Assembly: GCA_905250025.1 (NCBI GenBank)
Contig: CAJNOJ010000019.1
Span: 310,001 to 374,000 of the forward strand
Direction: 5' to 3'
Length of the DNA: 64,000 bases
From: Adineta ricciae
Taxonomy: Eukaryota > Rotifera > Eurotatoria > Adinetida > Adinetidae
Made by a program: the position numbers and the translations under genes. Positions 12,997 through 24,514 of the stretch are shown here, one piece after another (position 1 is the first letter of the stretch; every line of letters starts with the position of its first letter). The notes beneath the pieces were generated by a model. That model did not search any database and was not told the DNA's origin. It was given only the letters and a program-made list of their open reading frames with translations.

Positions 12997-14041
12997 TTAA
13001 TCATTTTTTGGCTTTGGTCGGTAGAAAGCGATCTTTCTCGATTTCAGTGATGCCCATTTGACACGTTTCCAGTGATAGGATAAGACGACCAATGGAACGA
13101 ATACGAGAACAGCTTTTATAGCTAACTTTTTACGATCGTCGTGGTCACGTTCAGCTGACCATTTCAAAAATTCAGTCACGTCTTTAGCCAATTGTGCCTC
13201 AGTTGCTTTTGTACCATCAGAATATTCGATTTGATCATCGTATAGTTGCTTAGCCATAGCTATCCAACCACCACTGAAATATGGATTATAATGAAGACCC
13301 GGTTCACCTTTGACACCAGCAGGTTGATCTTGATAACCGGTTAGTAAATTGAATACGTAATTACAACCATCTTCACGACCTACGTACATCAACGAATTCT
13401 TTAACTGTGAGAAGACACCGACGTTCGAGAAAACTTACCGAGAGTAATAAGTGATAGATCTGGTGGCAAAGCACCTCCATTACCAGCTTTAGCTGCCTGA
13501 AAAGATATGCAATATATTATTTCGGTTGTAAATTGAACAGTCGACTAACTTTATCATTTGGATATGGCGATGGCATATAATCCGTAAGTTTTCCGGGTCT
13601 TTGAAACATATTTCCTTGATCGTCAGGTCCATCAGTAATTTGATCTTGTGCAGCGATGGCTTTTGCTTCTGCTTCAGTATGTGTAACTCCGACCAAATGA
13701 CGGTAAGCAAGAAATTTCATCGAGTGACAAGCAGCACAAACTTGCTTGTAGACTTCAAAACCACGACGAACGGATGCGTGATCAAGGGAATCGAATGGAC
13801 CGTTAAATGACCATGGTAACGGAACTAAATGTGCTTTATTCCCAGATGCATGAACGGCTTGAGAATATGCCCAGGCATAACCAACTGCTCCAGCCGTTAA
13901 TAGACCACCACTTATTTGATAAGCAAGACGCTTCCACCGGCTTGCTGTTTGACTGGATGCTGAAGATGATGAATTGCGAAGTATAGAAAAGAATATTTGC
14001 TGATGCTGTCGAGCAGTTCGATGAATTAGAGTTGAAGTCAT
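12997..14041 (-). CDS. CYC1: Cytochrome c1, heme protein of mitochondrial complex III
   Basis: This is the electron-transferring heme subunit of the bc1 complex in the inner mitochondrial membrane. Three exons (14041-13550, 13496-13439, 13379-12997) give 310 residues. An N-terminal presequence rich in Arg/Ser/Thr and a hydrophobic LLTAGAVGYAWAYSQA sorting segment precede the mature protein. The covalent heme site is VCAACHSMKF (CxxCH). The conserved PPDLSLI, GREDGCNYVFNLLTGY and YNPYFSGGWIAMA follow, and a C-terminal anchor (AIKAVLVFVPLVVLSYHWKR) ends the protein. The third exon uses the acceptor at 13380-13381 because this restores LITLGREDG, matching other cytochromes c1. The adjoining ING3 gene is divergent. 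Confidence 0.95.
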
Positions 14042-14560
14042 TGATAGGTTTTTTCAATTAAGTGATGTCTGTCTATTGATTGCATGCAAAAGACAAGCTC
14101 TGACGATGAAAATGAGTACATCATGTTTACGAACATAAGCGAATCAAAACCGTGTCGCTAAGTATAAGAGAGTATTGCATAATAAAAATTTTATTTTGAA
14201 TTATCTCATAGCTTTATTAACCAAAAACAAAATCTACTCCAGGTTTTGAAATAGATGTCGGCATAGTTGAACTATCTGATTGGTCGAGCGAAATCTCCAA
14301 TGATATTTTTTATTGGGCGTCTTGTCTTTGACACATCACGATCATATCATTTTCCCTTTTTAGAACATTTTGGTCTGTTTTATTATACTTCAGAATACAA
14401 ACAATGTAAGTACTTGATGATCGTTTTATTGTATTCAGAGGCATACTTTATCTCAAAATTTCTGTCACGGATCGACACATTCGATGATTGTATCGAGAAT
14501 ATCGTAAGGTTATAAATCACTACTTTTCATTATAGATTTCTCATCTATTGATATATAAAA
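14042..14560. promoter_or_regulatory. Bidirectional intergenic region between CYC1 and ING3
   Basis: A 519-base region between two divergently transcribed genes, so it should contain both promoters. I see no clear TATA element or coding potential; a short frame at 14267-14515 lacks homology. Confidence 0.4.
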
Positions 14561-16070
14561 ATGCATTACCTCGAAGATTATCTTGAGTGTAAGTATAATG
14601 TTGATTTCTTTCGATATTTCACGCCTGACAATATTTGCTTGTACTAGTGCTGGATCCTCTACCAGAAATAATGCGTGAAAAATTAACTCTCATGCGTGAA
14701 AACGATTTAAAAATTCAAGCTGAGTTTGCCCAATTAGAAGAAGACGCATCACAGTTCTTAACTAGTTATCGTCAATATCAGCAGCAATCGTCACTGTCTC
14801 CAACCCGATCAAAAATTGATACACATCGTTCAACTCCTGCTACAGCAACAATCGAAAGCAGTGAACAGCCACTGACACCAGAACAGTTAGCTGCACAGCA
14901 ACAAAAGCAAGCCGAGTACGATAAACTCGTCGAGACACACCAGCAATTGATTAAAGCAACAACATTAAAAGTTACTCTTGCCAATGATTCTCACGATATT
15001 GTTGAGCGTTATTATAAGAAACTAGAGAGTGATTTGAATAAGTTTAAAATGGAATTAGAAGCAGATTATTCAGGAATCACCGAAACATTGGAAAAACGTA
15101 TTTACTTTTCTCACGGAACTTTATCATCGATGATAATAATCTTTCTTCTAGGATTTGCAAGTGAAGGTTTCAACGAGTGCGATAATGCACGTGGCGAAAA
15201 CAGTACGCTACCAGAGGAAACTTTGTATATATTCTATTTCGATTTTGCTTAAGATAATCTTGATCCAACACTTTTGGATATGGAGTCGATCTTCGATCCT
15301 CTTGATGATATGACGACGTCTAGTTCATTAAATGACGATTATATCAATCAATCAACATTGAGTTATTTGATGTCATCACAATCTCGTCGTTTATCAGCCG
15401 GTAGGATTATCTTCATTATACCTCTATTCTCGAATTTATGTTCAATAAAATAGGTTTACTTCCATCAAATTCTTCATCGTTATTCAATCGTAAACAACAA
15501 CCACAACGTCTTCTTTCCAATCCATCCGGATCGTCACGTGGCCGAAAGCGTTTGCAAGGCACCTCTTCAACTAACAATATTGGCAAACATCGAAAACGCA
15601 GTGCAACGCGTAATCCATTTCTCAACGATTCCTTTCAATCACATCCATTGCATCACTTCTTACCTCCAAGCGATAGTGACGAATCATCATCAGCGTCAAA
15701 TCTACAGTCGAATAATCTCCCGACATCAGATTATTTTCAATTGACAAATCAAACTTCATCGCCTAATCTCTTTGATGACGAAACCAATGGCGGATTTGAT
15801 TCAGGCAATGTTCTTGGCAATTTTCCTGGCCAAGCTATTGATGAACGCCGATATTGTTTTTGTAATGAAATGAGCTATGGCGATATGATTGCGTGTGATA
15901 ATCCGACATGTCGTCGGGAATGGTTTCACTATCCTTGTGTTAATATTGTCACACCACCTAAAGGTAAATGGTTTTGTTCGGAATGTACACTGATGCAACA
16001 ACAACAACAGCAGCAGCTACAACAACAGCAATCACAGGTGCCCACAACGAAACGTACATCAACGAGTTAG
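14561..16070 (+). CDS. ING3: Inhibitor of growth protein 3 (PHD finger)
   Basis: ING3 is the H3K4me3-reading subunit of the NuA4/TIP60 histone acetyltransferase. A 28-nt first exon encodes MHYLEDYLE, matching human MLYLEDYLE, and joins to LLDPLPEIMREKLTLMREND. The ING coiled coil includes KFKMELEADYSGITETLEK, almost as in human ING3. A long Ser/Asn-rich linker has basic patches (RGRKRLQ, GKHRKRSATRN). The C-terminal PHD finger is RYCFCNEMSYGDMIACDN, CRREWFHYPCV, GKWFCSEC; all Cys and the His are present. After the PHD, which is the very end in vertebrate ING3, comes a glutamine tract and TKRTSTS. The exact edges of the exon near 15160 are uncertain. A second exon insertion rich in Ser/Pro/Gln lies within the coiled coil relative to vertebrates. 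Confidence 0.93.
15993..16037 (+). repeat. CAA/CAG glutamine tract at the end of ING3
   Basis: Mixed CAA/CAG/CTA codons encode QQQQQQQLQQQQSQ directly after the PHD finger. Mixed codons limit slippage. Confidence 0.85.
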
Positions 16071-16364
16071 TTCATGAACTCTTACTTTTGTTTTATACGA
16101 ATGTTTTCTCTTTTGTTCTTGTCCTGTATGATTTTCTCATTCGCATGAACACATGTATACATATGTCGACTCAGTGCATATAATAAACTTTTAAACTTCG
16201 ATCGCTAAAATACTTCTCGTCTGACTGCTTCTCACTGTTCGTGTCCGATAAGCACGCACAATGTTCTACATATGATTCATGTAATGTCACCACTATCTTT
16301 CGATTAGCACAACTACATATATGTGACTAAGCTAGACATGACTATGACATAGAAAGGTGAAGGC

Positions 16365-16372
16365 GTATATAA
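16365..16372 (+). promoter_or_regulatory. TATA-like element upstream of TIR copy 1
   Basis: GTATATAA about 100 nt before the ATG at 16472. Similar TATA-like words occur before other copies. The AT-rich background makes this weak. Confidence 0.2.
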
Positions 16373-16471
16373 CGAGAAACATAACCGTACCTTCTTGTGC
16401 GTATCGATTTAATCGAGAAATAATAGGTGCGTATACATTTGTTTACCGCGATCGATATATTCAATACGCAC

Positions 16472-18877
16472 ATGCAGACGAATTTCGAGCAACTGATTGT
16501 TGAAGCTACTCAGTCGTCAGTATCGTCTGAGACTCTGGAACAATTAACTTTGCATTTTCAACAAAATCTTGGACAGTCATTGCCAGCGTTTCTAACGCAG
16601 ATATACAAACCATTATTATTGTTAGAGCATAAAGTATGGCACATATTTAGTGAAAGTTCCAATAACTGGTGTCAACAGTCATCCTGTTTGGAATTTTTCC
16701 AAGCTTTGGCAGCATTCAATAAAAATCTTATTTTTCAATCCGAAAGCATAACGATTGAAGAAAAGATTTCTCTTCTCATTCCTGAATCAATCGACTTAAT
16801 CAACACAATATTCGAACGGATCGACAAATGCACGGATGATAGCAATAATTTAATAACTTACGCCAATTACTGGTTTAAGAATCTTTCGTATCTGGTTCAT
16901 GAATATCCTCAACTGCAACAAATACCTATGATCGTTCACATCAATGAATATTTTGCGGAACACTTCTTGCTTACTGAGAAATTTCGATTTTATCTCAGTC
17001 AACTTTGTGAACCCAAAGCATCATCGATCATATTTACATCCAAGCAATTATTCTATCTACAAACATGTCCATTGTCTCTGAATACCTACTTTTATACGGA
17101 TCCAACGGTGTTTGCTTTTGGACCAGAACCAATTCTTAAACATGTAGCTAATGAATATCTACAAATAATACAAGTACAAAGTTTTCTAGTCGAATCATGG
17201 AGTCGAGAATTACTTGGTTGTATGACCCATCTGATTGGATTTATGCGTTCGTTTCTCTGGTGGGCTCGAGATCAAGGTACTGAACTAAATCATCTCCTTG
17301 TCACAGAAAATATCCTGTGTGATTATGTACGAGCATTGCTGCACATCATAGAATATGAACCATTTTACAAATCTCTAAAGACACAATGGTGCAATGATGA
17401 AACAATTTTATTCGATTCTATCTTACTCTTTTTGATGAATATTATACAAACACAAAATATAGATTGGTTCTTTCGTTCATTTCAACAATTACCGACTGTT
17501 TTGTTGAGACTAGCAGACGCATCCGCATATTATCGAATCTATCTATGTTCCTATGGCATATTGAGTGAAGTGCTGTCAGAAGAATATTTGAAAGAATTGA
17601 AGATCACAGACAACATCAAGGTTCTATTTTTTAATCTGCTCGAACAAGCATGGAATAATCCGGTAAAGAAATTCAAACAAATACATATTGGCTATTTCTT
17701 GAGAGGTAGGCGATTTGAATAGCTCATTTGTGAGTAAAATCAGTGTTCCATAACACGATACCACTGAATTTTAGGTTTTCTCAATTTATCGAAAAATGAT
17801 TTTATTCAAGAAGGTACAGCGAAAACAAAAAGAATAACGTTATTTGTTGATATGTGTGATCAGTATCCGATCGTTTTCGACATTATCTGGGCTCTCTCAT
17901 TCAACCATGATATTCAACAGCAACTTCGCGAAGATACACCATTCATTCACAAACTCACTCGTTTATCGAATCAAGCCACCGAAGAACAAATCAGAAAGGC
18001 AGTTGATGGCATACTCTGGAACTTACAGATCCACCAACAGTCTCATCCATCACCTGATATCTCATCTCAAAACGCTTTCGATATCATGATCAGCTACTCT
18101 CATAAAGACAAGCCTCTCTGCAAACAGATCTACGATGAACTCACTCGACGAAACTATCGAGTATGGATTGATTTCGATCAAATGCACGGAAACGTGATGG
18201 ATGCCATGGCAGAAGCCATCGATCGATCACGATCTATCATCATTTGTATGAGCGAAGAGTATCGAAAGAGTAATTTCTGTCGAGCAGAAGCACACTATGC
18301 ATTCCAGCAACAGCGTCACATAGTTCCTGTACTGATGCAGAAGCACTACAAGCCAGATGGGTGGCTATTGTTCCTGATGGGTCAACTGCTGTATGTTAAT
18401 TTCACGAAGTACGAGTTTGATCAAGCCATGGGAATGCTTCTGAAAGAACTCGGTGCAAATGATGTTCATCAAGTCGATGTTCAACCTGTAGTATCAAAAG
18501 ACGCTGCAGAAGTGTCATTGCCTTCTGTTCCACGCACTACAACTTCCATAACAAAACCGTTGTCACTCGACACAGAACGACACAGCATGCTCCAATGGGC
18601 ACAAGCTGAAGTACAAGAATGGCTCACGAACCATCACCTCGTGCAATTATGTCGCCTGCTGAGTGACTGTGATGGTCGAAGTTTAGTTCATTTGTACAGG
18701 TATATGAAAGGTGGTGAGAGATCAGTCGTGGTGTCATTATTACAAGACGATTGTATTCGTCGACTGAATGAAAGCATATCACTAATTGAGATCTCACGTT
18801 TTCGATCGTTGATGCACCAACAGAAGTGTAATGAAAATTCAACCAACACTACAAAGACGGCTGAAAGGACTTTTTGA
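16472..18877 (+). CDS. ARM-like/TIR/SAM-like protein, copy 1
   Basis: Two exons (16472-17705, 17775-18877) encode 778 residues. Residues 1-411 are an all-helical, unrecognised region with LLLEHKVWHIF and FYSKSLKTQW-like patches. After the intron comes an armadillo-like stretch (YPIVFDIIWALSFNHDIQQQ, GILWNLQ). The TIR domain (about 513-632) has box 1 FDIMISYSHKDKPLCKQIYD, a BB-loop region VWIDFDQMHGNVMDAMAEAI, and SNFCRAEAHYAF with Glu583 where plant and bacterial TIRs place the NADase glutamate. A SAM-like domain (about 685-770) begins MLQWAQAEVQEWL. In animals, SARM1 joins ARM, SAM and TIR in another order and destroys NAD+; a similar enzymatic role is inferred. The start at 16472 is chosen because it gives the 1234-nt first exon shared with other copies; no ATG occurs upstream in frame. 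The protein lacks the C-terminal CaaX box of copies 5-7. AATAAA near 18916. Confidence 0.88.
18433..18816 (+). repeat. Near-identical segment shared with copy 3 (23868-24251)
   Basis: 384 bases covering the linker and SAM-like domain align without gaps to 23868-24251. I find a single mismatch (GTGGTG against GTGATG). The flanks on both sides diverge at once. This is the pattern of a recent gene-conversion tract. Confidence 0.92.
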
Positions 18878-19233
18878 TGACTAATAAAAATTGCCCGTAT
18901 CGAGCATGTTGAAAATAATAAACGACCGAACAGTATTGCAGTTTTATTTTTTACCTTGTTTCGCCAATACGCTTATCGTTCGATAATACCTCTAAGTGCA
19001 AGTCTTTTCTTTTGCATGATACCAACATTAATAAGGCTTTTATATTGGTTTGCGATTCAGTTCAGGTAGTTTTTGACGAACTAAATACTGCAGTCACGTC
19101 AGATATTCACTAAAATAATAAGTGACAAGTAGAGTGTGCATATATAGACCCATGAAACGAAAATGATATTCATAGGTATTCATATCAATCAAAACAGCGT
19201 AATTATTTGCGATATATTATATCCGCACATGCT
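18878..19233. other. Spacer between TIR copies 1 and 2
   Basis: 356 bases. AATAATAAA near 18916 can end copy 1 and TATATAG near 19140 may be a promoter element of copy 2. No gene is seen. Confidence 0.4.
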
Positions 19234-21583
19234 ATGTTACCACTTCACAGACCAGCGAATACTATGAGAACTAGTTTCGATCAACTTGTTTCGTCATTGA
19301 ATGCATGTGATCTGCGTATTGACACTGTTGAGCAGTTGAGAACGATTCTTAAGCAGGAAAAGACTGCTTCATTGCCTTCATTCATCAATCAGTCATATGA
19401 TTCACTACTAATCTTGGAACAATGGGCATGGCAGTTGCTCAGCGAAGATTATCGACCATGGACTACTGAATACTCATATTTGAAATTCTTCTATGACTTA
19501 GCCTTGTTCAATCGAGACATGATATTTAATAATGGTGATATTGACATTGATCGTAAGATATCGTTGCTGTTCTGTGTGACTATCGACCAAATCGACTCCA
19601 TATTCACACAGATCGATCAAATCAATGACGAAAACGACGTCCTCATCAGACTCCTTAATCTGAGTCTGGATAATTATGCATATTTTTTCTATGACCAACC
19701 ACAGCATCAAGTACCAGCAGTAGTTGATCACATCGACAAATACATCGTTCGTAAATATATTATGAGCAAAGAGCACAAATTCTATTTAGCAAAACTTCAC
19801 GAGCCAAAGTTGGCCAAGTCAGTATTCACAAGTAAACTATTGTTCTATCTGGTCGGGTGTACTGCATATACTCACACTTACATGATTAGAAAATTGCTTT
19901 CGTTTCCGTATACAGCTGAGGAAATGGTTGCTTTCCTTTGTGATGATTATCTGGAGATTATACGTATTCATAGCCATGCAATAGAGTCGTGGAGTAAAGA
20001 ATTCCTTGCGTGTATAGCACAACTTATTGGTTTCATGTCCGGCGGTTTCTGGTGGAAGGGACGGCAGCAAACGCAAATAAAGAAGGTTCTTCCGACGGAA
20101 CAGATTACATGCAGTCATGTTGAGGACCTTATTCGTATCATTGCTTATAAACCATTCTACAGTCAAACGAAATCGGCTCGATCGAATGATGAAACCGTTC
20201 TAATCGATTCAGTGATAATGATTCTATTAATTATAGTTCAAAGCCAGAACATAAATTGGTTCTTTCGTTCGAATCTGTTTGTTAGAGACACCATTATCCA
20301 TGTGGCTGAACTAGCATTGAATGATGAAGTTTGTCTATGTGGATATTGCATTCTTGGTGAAACTCTCGCAGACGACCAATTGAAAGCCATTAAAATTGCT
20401 GACAATATCAGTGATTATTTCTTTCGCATAATAGAAGAAGCATGGAAAAGTCTAACTAAAATATTTCGGCAAATTCCACTTCAGCTTCTCTTAGAAGGTA
20501 TGTTTAGCTTGTACCTTCCTTAACTTTTCTTCTTGTCATCAACTTGTAGGTTTCCAAATTTTGTCAAAAAATGACAGTATACAACAGAGAACTGCCAGTT
20601 CGAACAAACTTTCATTCTTTATTCATATGTGTGATCAGTATCCGATCGTTTTCGACATTATCTGGGCTCTCTCATTCAACCATGATATTCAACAGCAACT
20701 TCGCGAAAATACACCATTCATTCACAAACTCACTCGTTTATCGAATCAAGCCACCGACGAACAAATCAGAAAGGCAGTTGATGGCATACTCTGGAACTTA
20801 CAGATCCATCAACAGTCTCATCCATCGACGGATATCTCATCTCAAAACACTTTCGACATCATGATCAGCTACTCTCACAAAGACAAGTCTCTCTGCAAAC
20901 AGATCTACGACGAACTCACTCGACGAAACTATCGAGTATGGATCGATTTCGATCAAATGCACGGAAACGTGATGGATGCCATGGCAGAAGCCATCGACCG
21001 ATCACGAACCATCGTCATTTGTATGAGCGAAGATTATCGAAAGAGTAACTTCTGTCGAGCAGAAGCACACTATGCATTCCAGCAACAGCGTCACATAGTT
21101 CCTGTACTGATGCAGAAGCAGTACAAGCCAGACGGGTGGCTATTGTTTCTGATAGGTCAGTTGTTGTATGTTGATTTCACAAAACATGAGTTTGCTCGAG
21201 CCATGGAAATGTTTTTGAAAGAATTGCAATTTACCGAAGTGTATGAGCCGAGTATTGCACCTGTACGTCCTAAAGCAAATGTACAATCTGAACCTGTTGG
21301 AATCACTGTAGCGCCTTCCGTTCGAAATATTTCCGAATGGACTCAATCTGAAGCCCTAGGCTGGCTGGCTGAACGTGAACTTGTGCAAATGGTTCGACTC
21401 CTTGCAGGATGTAACGGTCGAAGTTTAGTGTATCTTCATAATTATATGAAGGCAGGTGGAACACGACAAACTCTATCGTTGCTTCAACAAGATTCTTTGC
21501 GGCTTACAAATCAAAGTCTGAGCATCATCGAACTTTCTCGTTTTCAAGCAGCAATGGACGAACAAACAGAAATCAACCATTAG
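19234..21583 (+). CDS. ARM-like/TIR/SAM-like protein, copy 2
   Basis: Two exons (19234-20497, 20550-21583). Starting at MLPLHRPANTMRTSF gives 765 residues; a second in-frame ATG at 19264 would give the 1234-nt first exon of its relatives and 755 residues, so both starts are possible. The N-terminal region has EQWAWQLLSEDYRPW and the shared INWFFRSN motif. From QQQLRENTPFIHKL to HEFARA the sequence is nearly that of copies 1, 4 and 5. The TIR has FDIMISYSHKDKSL and EDYRKSNFCRAEAHYAF, with the putative catalytic Glu present. The SAM-like part (ISEWTQSEALGWLAERELVQ) is its own version. The protein ends TEINH without a Cys. AAATAAA near 21642 is a likely poly(A) signal. Confidence 0.88.
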
Positions 21584-21918
21584 AGCTTCTTCTCATATGC
21601 ATTATTTTACACTTGAATTGTCGACTATGAATCGATTCTTAAATAAATACTTTTATGTAGTTAGTGAATCATTCTTTTCATAAATTGACAAAGACTATGT
21701 ATATAGGATTACTAACTTAGCATTCATCGTTACCAATGCGCAAGAAAAGGTGACTGTATGAGTACTTTTTTATAAGAACGAAAAGAAAAATCCATGCAAA
21801 TAGTAATCGAAATATAATTTATTGAGGGATACGTGGTAGGTAACCTCTATCGAGAGAAAATATTGTAAAAAAAACAAGATGTCAGTGTATAAGTTGAGAT
21901 TACATTAGTCATCGACGC
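21584..21918. other. Spacer between TIR copies 2 and 3
   Basis: 335 AT-rich bases with a poly(A) signal for copy 2 near 21642 and no coding potential. A GTATAAG word near 21887 lies about 30 nt before the next ATG. Confidence 0.4.
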
Positions 21919-24273
21919 ATGTATTCTAATTTTGAGTTGCTTATCACTGAACTTTTCACAACAACCACATCATCGAAAGTCGTTTATCAGTTGAATCTGA
22001 TTCTTCAGGAACAGATTGATGAGTCCCTATCAAAATTCGTCGCCGAATGTTTCAGTTGTATATTAACGTTGGAATCTTGGACATGGCGTCTTCTTAGTCA
22101 AAATTCTCATCAGTGGATCGACGAGTCATCGTATCGTGAATTACTTTACTCACTAGCCTCATTCAATAAAAAACTGGTCTATGACTACAATGGTATCGAA
22201 GTCGATCGGAAGGCTGCTTTGCTCTTTCCAGTTACTGTTGAGCAAATCAAGAATATTTTCCAGCAAATCGAACAAACAAAAGATGACAACGATCCTTTTA
22301 TATTCATCGTCAGTCTTTGGTTCGATAACCATTCGTACTTCGTACACGATAATCCACATGCGACTAAATTGTCGATTACTGACTATATCAATCAATATAT
22401 CGTAGAGCGTTACATAATGACCAGACAATTCAAATCGTACCTCGCCGAACTTCGACGTTCAGATCTATCAAGTACAATCTTTACCGCGAAGATGCTATTT
22501 CACGTCAAAACAAGTTTATTTTCCTTATTTTCCTATTTGGGTACGAAGGATCACCAGTATTTCTATACAGCTGACGAAATGCTCCGATACCTAAGTAATG
22601 ATTATTTACAAATCGTCCATGTCCATCATGCAACAGTCGCGCAGTGGAATAGAGATCTATCGGCGTGTATCGGACATTTAACAGGTGTGATTGCAAAATG
22701 TTATTGGTCAGATGAGAAGAATGGAACGAATACGAAAATACTGTTTCCAACCGAAGAAGTAACATGCAATCATGTACGAGAACTGATTCAAATATTGAGT
22801 TACGAACCTTTTTATGAGGAAATACGACCTGTACGATGGAATGATGAAACGGTGTTGATCGACTCGATTTTGATGGTTTTGTTGAGCATTGTCAAAACGC
22901 AAAATATCAATTGGTTCTTTAGATCGAATATAAGCATTCGCGAAACACTTCTCAACGTTGCCGAAAACTCCGCGTATGATGAAATCTGTTTACGAGCATA
23001 TGTCGTCATGGGCGAAGTGTTAACCGATGAGCAATTGAAAGAATTAAAGATTACCAATAGTATGGCTGGCTTCTTCTTCAAAATGCTTGAGGAAGCATGG
23101 CAACACCCATCTAAAGAATATAAGCAAATACCAATTCAATACCTCCTGAGAGGTAAATCAATGTCATATTCCTTCATTCCTTTTTTGTTGTTCATCCGTT
23201 TCATTTTAGATTTTCAAATTCTATCCAAGAACGATTCCATCAAGCAAAGAACAGCTGATTTGTCTAAGGTACAACTTCTCATTCAAGTGTCTGAACAATA
23301 TCAAACGGTTTATGACATTTTCTGGACATTATCATTTAATACAGACATTCAACAACAACTACGTTCGAATCCATTTTTCACGTCTCAATTGCTGCATCTG
23401 ACAAGAGAGTGTGAGGACAAGAAACTGCGTCAGATTGTTAACGGAATACTCTGGAACTTGCAAGTCCACCAACAGTCTCATCCATCACCTGATATCTCAT
23501 CTCAAAACACTTTCGACATCATGATCAGCTACTCTCACAAAGACAAGTCTCTCTGCAAACAGATCTACGACGAACTCACTCGACGAAACTATCGAGTATG
23601 GATCGATTTCGATCAAATGCACGGAAATATCATGGACGCCATGGCAGAAGCTATCGATCGATCACGAACTGTCATCATTTGTATGAGTGAAGAGTATCGA
23701 AAGAGTAATTTCTGTCGAGCAGAAGCACACTATGCATTCCAGCAACAGCGTCACATAGTTCCTGTTCTGACGCAGAAGCACTACAAGCCAGATGGATGGC
23801 TGTTGTTTCTGCTAGGTCCGTTGTTGTATGTTGATTTCACAGAACACGAACTCAATGTGGCAATCGAAATGCTTCTGAAAGAACTCGGTGCAAATGATGT
23901 TCATCAAGTCGATGTTCAACCTGTAGTATCAAAAGACGCTGCAGAAGTGTCATTGCCTTCTGTTCCACGCACTACAACTTCCATAACAAAACCGTTGTCA
24001 CTCGACACAGAACGACACAGCATGCTCCAATGGGCACAAGCTGAAGTACAAGAATGGCTCACGAACCATCACCTCGTGCAATTATGTCGCCTGCTGAGTG
24101 ACTGTGATGGTCGAAGTTTAGTTCATTTGTACAGGTATATGAAAGGTGGTGAGAGATCAGTCGTGATGTCATTATTACAAGACGATTGTATTCGTCGACT
24201 GAATGAAAGCATATCACTAATTGAGATCTCACGTTTTCGATCGTTGATGCATCAAGAAAGATGGAATAAATAA
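21919..24273 (+). CDS. ARM-like/TIR/SAM-like protein, copy 3
   Basis: Exons 21919-23152 (1234 nt) and 23210-24273 give 765 residues when spliced. The 57-nt intron (23153-23209, GTAAAT...TTTTAG) is a codon multiple without an in-frame stop, so the unspliced frame runs through as 784 codons; the intron is placed by homology with the other copies. Unlike copies 1, 2, 4 and 5, the segment before the TIR is divergent (TDIQQQLRSNPFFTSQLLHL), and near-identity only begins around 23450 (GILWNLQVHQQSHPSP). The TIR has a few own changes (GNIMDAMAEAI, VLTQKHYKPDG, LLGPLLYVDFTEHEL) and keeps CRAEA. From 23868 it is copy 1 sequence. It ends RWNK without a CaaX box. Confidence 0.88.
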   Translation: MYSNFELLITELFTTTTSSKVVYQLNLILQEQIDESLSKFVAECFSCILTLESWTWRLLSQNSHQWIDESSYRELLYSLASFNKKLVYDYNGIEVDRKAALLFPVTVEQIKNIFQQIEQTKDDNDPFIFIVSLWFDNHSYFVHDNPHATKLSITDYINQYIVERYIMTRQFKSYLAELRRSDLSSTIFTAKMLFHVKTSLFSLFSYLGTKDHQYFYTADEMLRYLSNDYLQIVHVHHATVAQWNRDLSACIGHLTGVIAKCYWSDEKNGTNTKILFPTEEVTCNHVRELIQILSYEPFYEEIRPVRWNDETVLIDSILMVLLSIVKTQNINWFFRSNISIRETLLNVAENSAYDEICLRAYVVMGEVLTDEQLKELKITNSMAGFFFKMLEEAWQHPSKEYKQIPIQYLLRGKSMSYSFIPFLLFIRFILDFQILSKNDSIKQRTADLSKVQLLIQVSEQYQTVYDIFWTLSFNTDIQQQLRSNPFFTSQLLHLTRECEDKKLRQIVNGILWNLQVHQQSHPSPDISSQNTFDIMISYSHKDKSLCKQIYDELTRRNYRVWIDFDQMHGNIMDAMAEAIDRSRTVIICMSEEYRKSNFCRAEAHYAFQQQRHIVPVLTQKHYKPDGWLLFLLGPLLYVDFTEHELNVAIEMLLKELGANDVHQVDVQPVVSKDAAEVSLPSVPRTTTSITKPLSLDTERHSMLQWAQAEVQEWLTNHHLVQLCRLLSDCDGRSLVHLYRYMKGGERSVVMSLLQDDCIRRLNESISLIEISRFRSLMHQERWNK
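23868..24251 (+). repeat. Near-identical segment shared with copy 1 (18433-18816)
   Basis: Partner of the tract in copy 1: 384 ungapped bases with one mismatch seen. Immediately upstream (FTEHELNVAIE) and downstream the two genes differ. Confidence 0.92.
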
Positions 24274-24514
24274 TTGCTGATCTCTCTGTTTCATTAATCT
24301 GACAATCACGCTAAAATAATTTGACAGCGTACATATTATATTTTGATTATTAAAAAACTATGAATGCATGATTCACATGCTACCCCAATAATAATTGTAT
24401 TTCAATATCATACATAAAGAGTCAACGAGGGATAGGTAATTTATGTGCATACAGACAAAATAAAACAGCCATGCAAAATTATATAAAATAGCATAATTAT
24501 TCGAAACACGCGAC

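Noticed and set aside
16427-16471. Upstream extension of TIR copy 1 (VRIHLFTAIDIFNTH)
   Set aside because: It would need a GTG start; the ATG at 16472 gives the first-exon length shared by the family.
21919-24273. One uninterrupted 784-codon exon in TIR copy 3
   Set aside because: The other six copies have an intron at the same place, and GTAAAT...TTTTAG here splices to a protein colinear with them.
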